Shown: positions 63,222-64,000 of the stretch, one piece after another
Position numbering within the stretch: the first letter of the stretch is position 1
How the letters are laid out: the number at the start of each line of letters is the position of its first letter
Assembly (NCBI RefSeq): GCF_051014685.1
Contig: NW_027478874.1
Location: 124,001-188,000 of the forward strand
Direction of reading: 5' to 3'
From: Ptiloglossa arizonensis
Lineage: Eukaryota; Arthropoda; Insecta; Hymenoptera; Colletidae
DNA length: 64,000 bases
The notes under the pieces: generated by a model
Database searches by the model: none
What the model saw: only the letters and a program-made list of their open reading frames with translations
Told to the model about the DNA's origin: nothing
Made by a program: the position numbers and the translations under genes

Positions 63222-64000
63222 CAATCCGTTCGCGAGATATGGCCGTTTGGATGTAAGAAACGCTTGAGAAACTCAAAATTTTCGCAGTTCTGATGCTCGA
63301 AACGAATGACTAGAACGGCCTAGGGGAAAACTAGACATACCGTTGCAATAGGACGAGTTTCTACTTTCAGATGCAACAGAAATTATGCGGATTGGTCAAT
63401 CCGTTCGCGAGATATAGCCGTTTGGATGTAAGAAACGCTTGAGAAACTCAAAATCTTCGCAGTTCTGATGCTCGAAACGAATAACAAGAACGGCCTAGGG
63501 GAAAACTACACCCACCGTTGTAATCGGGAGAGTTTCTACTTTCAGATGCAACAGAAATTTTGCGGATTGGTCAATCCGTTCGCGACATATGGCAGTTTGG
63601 AGGTAAGAAACGCTTGAGGAACTCAAAATTTTCGCAGTTCTGATGCTCGAAACGAATAACTAGAACGGCCTAGGGGAAAACTACACCTACCGTTGTAATC
63701 GGGCGAGTTTCTACTTTCAGATGCAACAGAAATTTTGCGGATTGGTCAATCCGTTCGCGAGATATGGCAGTTTGGAGGTAAGAAACGCTTGAGGAACTCA
63801 AAATTTTCGCAGTTCTGATGCTCGAAACGAATAACTAGAACGGCCTAGGGGAAAACTACTCCCACCGTTGTAATCGGGCGAGTTTCTACTTTCAGATGCA
63901 ACAGAAATTTTGCGGATTGAGCAATCCGTTCGCGAGATATGGCAGTTTGGAGATAAGAAACGCTTTAGAAACTCAAAATTTTCGCAGTTCCGATGCTCGA
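63222..64000. repeat. Start of a third domain IV macro-repeat, cut by the window end
   Basis: The last 779 bp match 53948-54726 at offset 9274, with sparse differences such as ATAGGACGAG (63349) in place of ATCGGACGAG. The copy runs off the window, so its length is unknown. Confidence 0.88.

Larger units (their letters stand above)
1..64000. repeat. 175-bp tandem satellite array, window-wide
   Basis: The landmark CGTTGTAATCGGGCGAG recurs every 175 bp, first at 11 and last at 63866, always on the plus strand, with no inversion and no foreign sequence between units. That is 365 complete units plus two partial ones. The 63855 bp between first and last landmark is 20 bp short of 365 x 175, and I can assign that to 23 one-base deletions and 3 one-base insertions. 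Monomers differ at a limited set of sites that recur in fixed combinations, so the array is organised in higher-order repeats. This architecture is typical of eukaryotic centromeric or pericentromeric heterochromatin. That placement is inference, because no flanking chromosome sequence or known satellite match is available here. I do not recognise the family. Confidence 0.98.

Noticed and set aside
1..64000. CRISPR array
   Set aside because: Repeats are contiguous 175-bp units with no unique spacers and no cas genes.
1..64000. Transposable element, retrovirus-like or rDNA insertion
   Set aside because: The phase account closes to the base (net -20 nt over 365 units), leaving no room for inserted sequence, and no long terminal repeats, target duplications or rRNA-like stretches were seen.
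1..64000. Bacterial or phage origin
   Set aside because: A 64-kb gene-free array of nested 175-bp HORs has no prokaryotic counterpart known to me; the architecture is that of eukaryotic satellite DNA.
1..64000. Species assignment from the monomer (for example insect satellites of about 176 bp or plant centromere repeats of 170-180 bp)
   Set aside because: Length alone is not diagnostic, and I do not recognise the sequence as any family I know.

Overview
The whole window is a single uninterrupted tandem satellite-DNA array. It is built from a monomer of about 175 bp, always in the same head-to-tail orientation, and both ends of the window cut through a monomer (1-10 is the tail of one unit, 63866-64000 the first 135 bp of another). 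I find no protein-coding gene, RNA gene, transposon, CRISPR array or unique spacer. The scale (about 365 units), the near-nucleosomal unit length and the nested higher-order repeats (HORs) point to eukaryotic centromeric or pericentromeric heterochromatin. I do not recognise the monomer and cannot name the species. GC is about 45 percent and CpG is over-represented by hand count (13 CpG per representative monomer against about 8 expected), which argues against long-term heavy CpG methylation and deamination.

Layout. Domain I (1-9538): a 700-bp tetramer, tandem at 1-1400 and copied with neighbours at 2801-4264, then overlapping blocks displaced by 2275, 2100, 1400 and 3675 bp. Domain II (9539-28003): an HOR field paced by a diagnostic 174-bp monomer occurring 15 times between 9933 and 27067; early copies follow a 2623-bp (15-mer) period, later ones a 2273-bp (13-mer) block, and a 3.85-kb piece is duplicated with an 8216-bp offset. 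Domain III: an 8.46-kb block (28004-36464) copied at 42353-52038; the second copy carries an extra 1225 bp (7 monomers) whose exchange breakpoint lies inside one chimeric monomer, and a two-monomer conversion-like patch. Between the two copies (36465-42352) lies a more heterogeneous array. Domain IV (52039-64000): a macro-repeat of about 4.1 kb aligned length with spacings of 4725 and 4549 bp; two copies are seen and a third begins near 63222.

Each monomer carries three structural elements: (i) a sequence resembling the mammalian CENP-B box (7 of 9 essential bases in most monomers, 8 of 9 in two); (ii) a dyad with conserved arms CGGATTG and CAATCCG, which in a subset becomes a perfect 16-bp palindrome; (iii) a small TTGAG-AAA-CTCAA hairpin. 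Monomer phase slips by exactly 20 nt over 365 units, which I can account for with 23 single-base deletions and 3 single-base insertions. This makes the window a good record of unequal exchange and conversion in a young, homogenising array. The many open frames (up to 117 codons) are by-products of repetition and are not annotated as genes.
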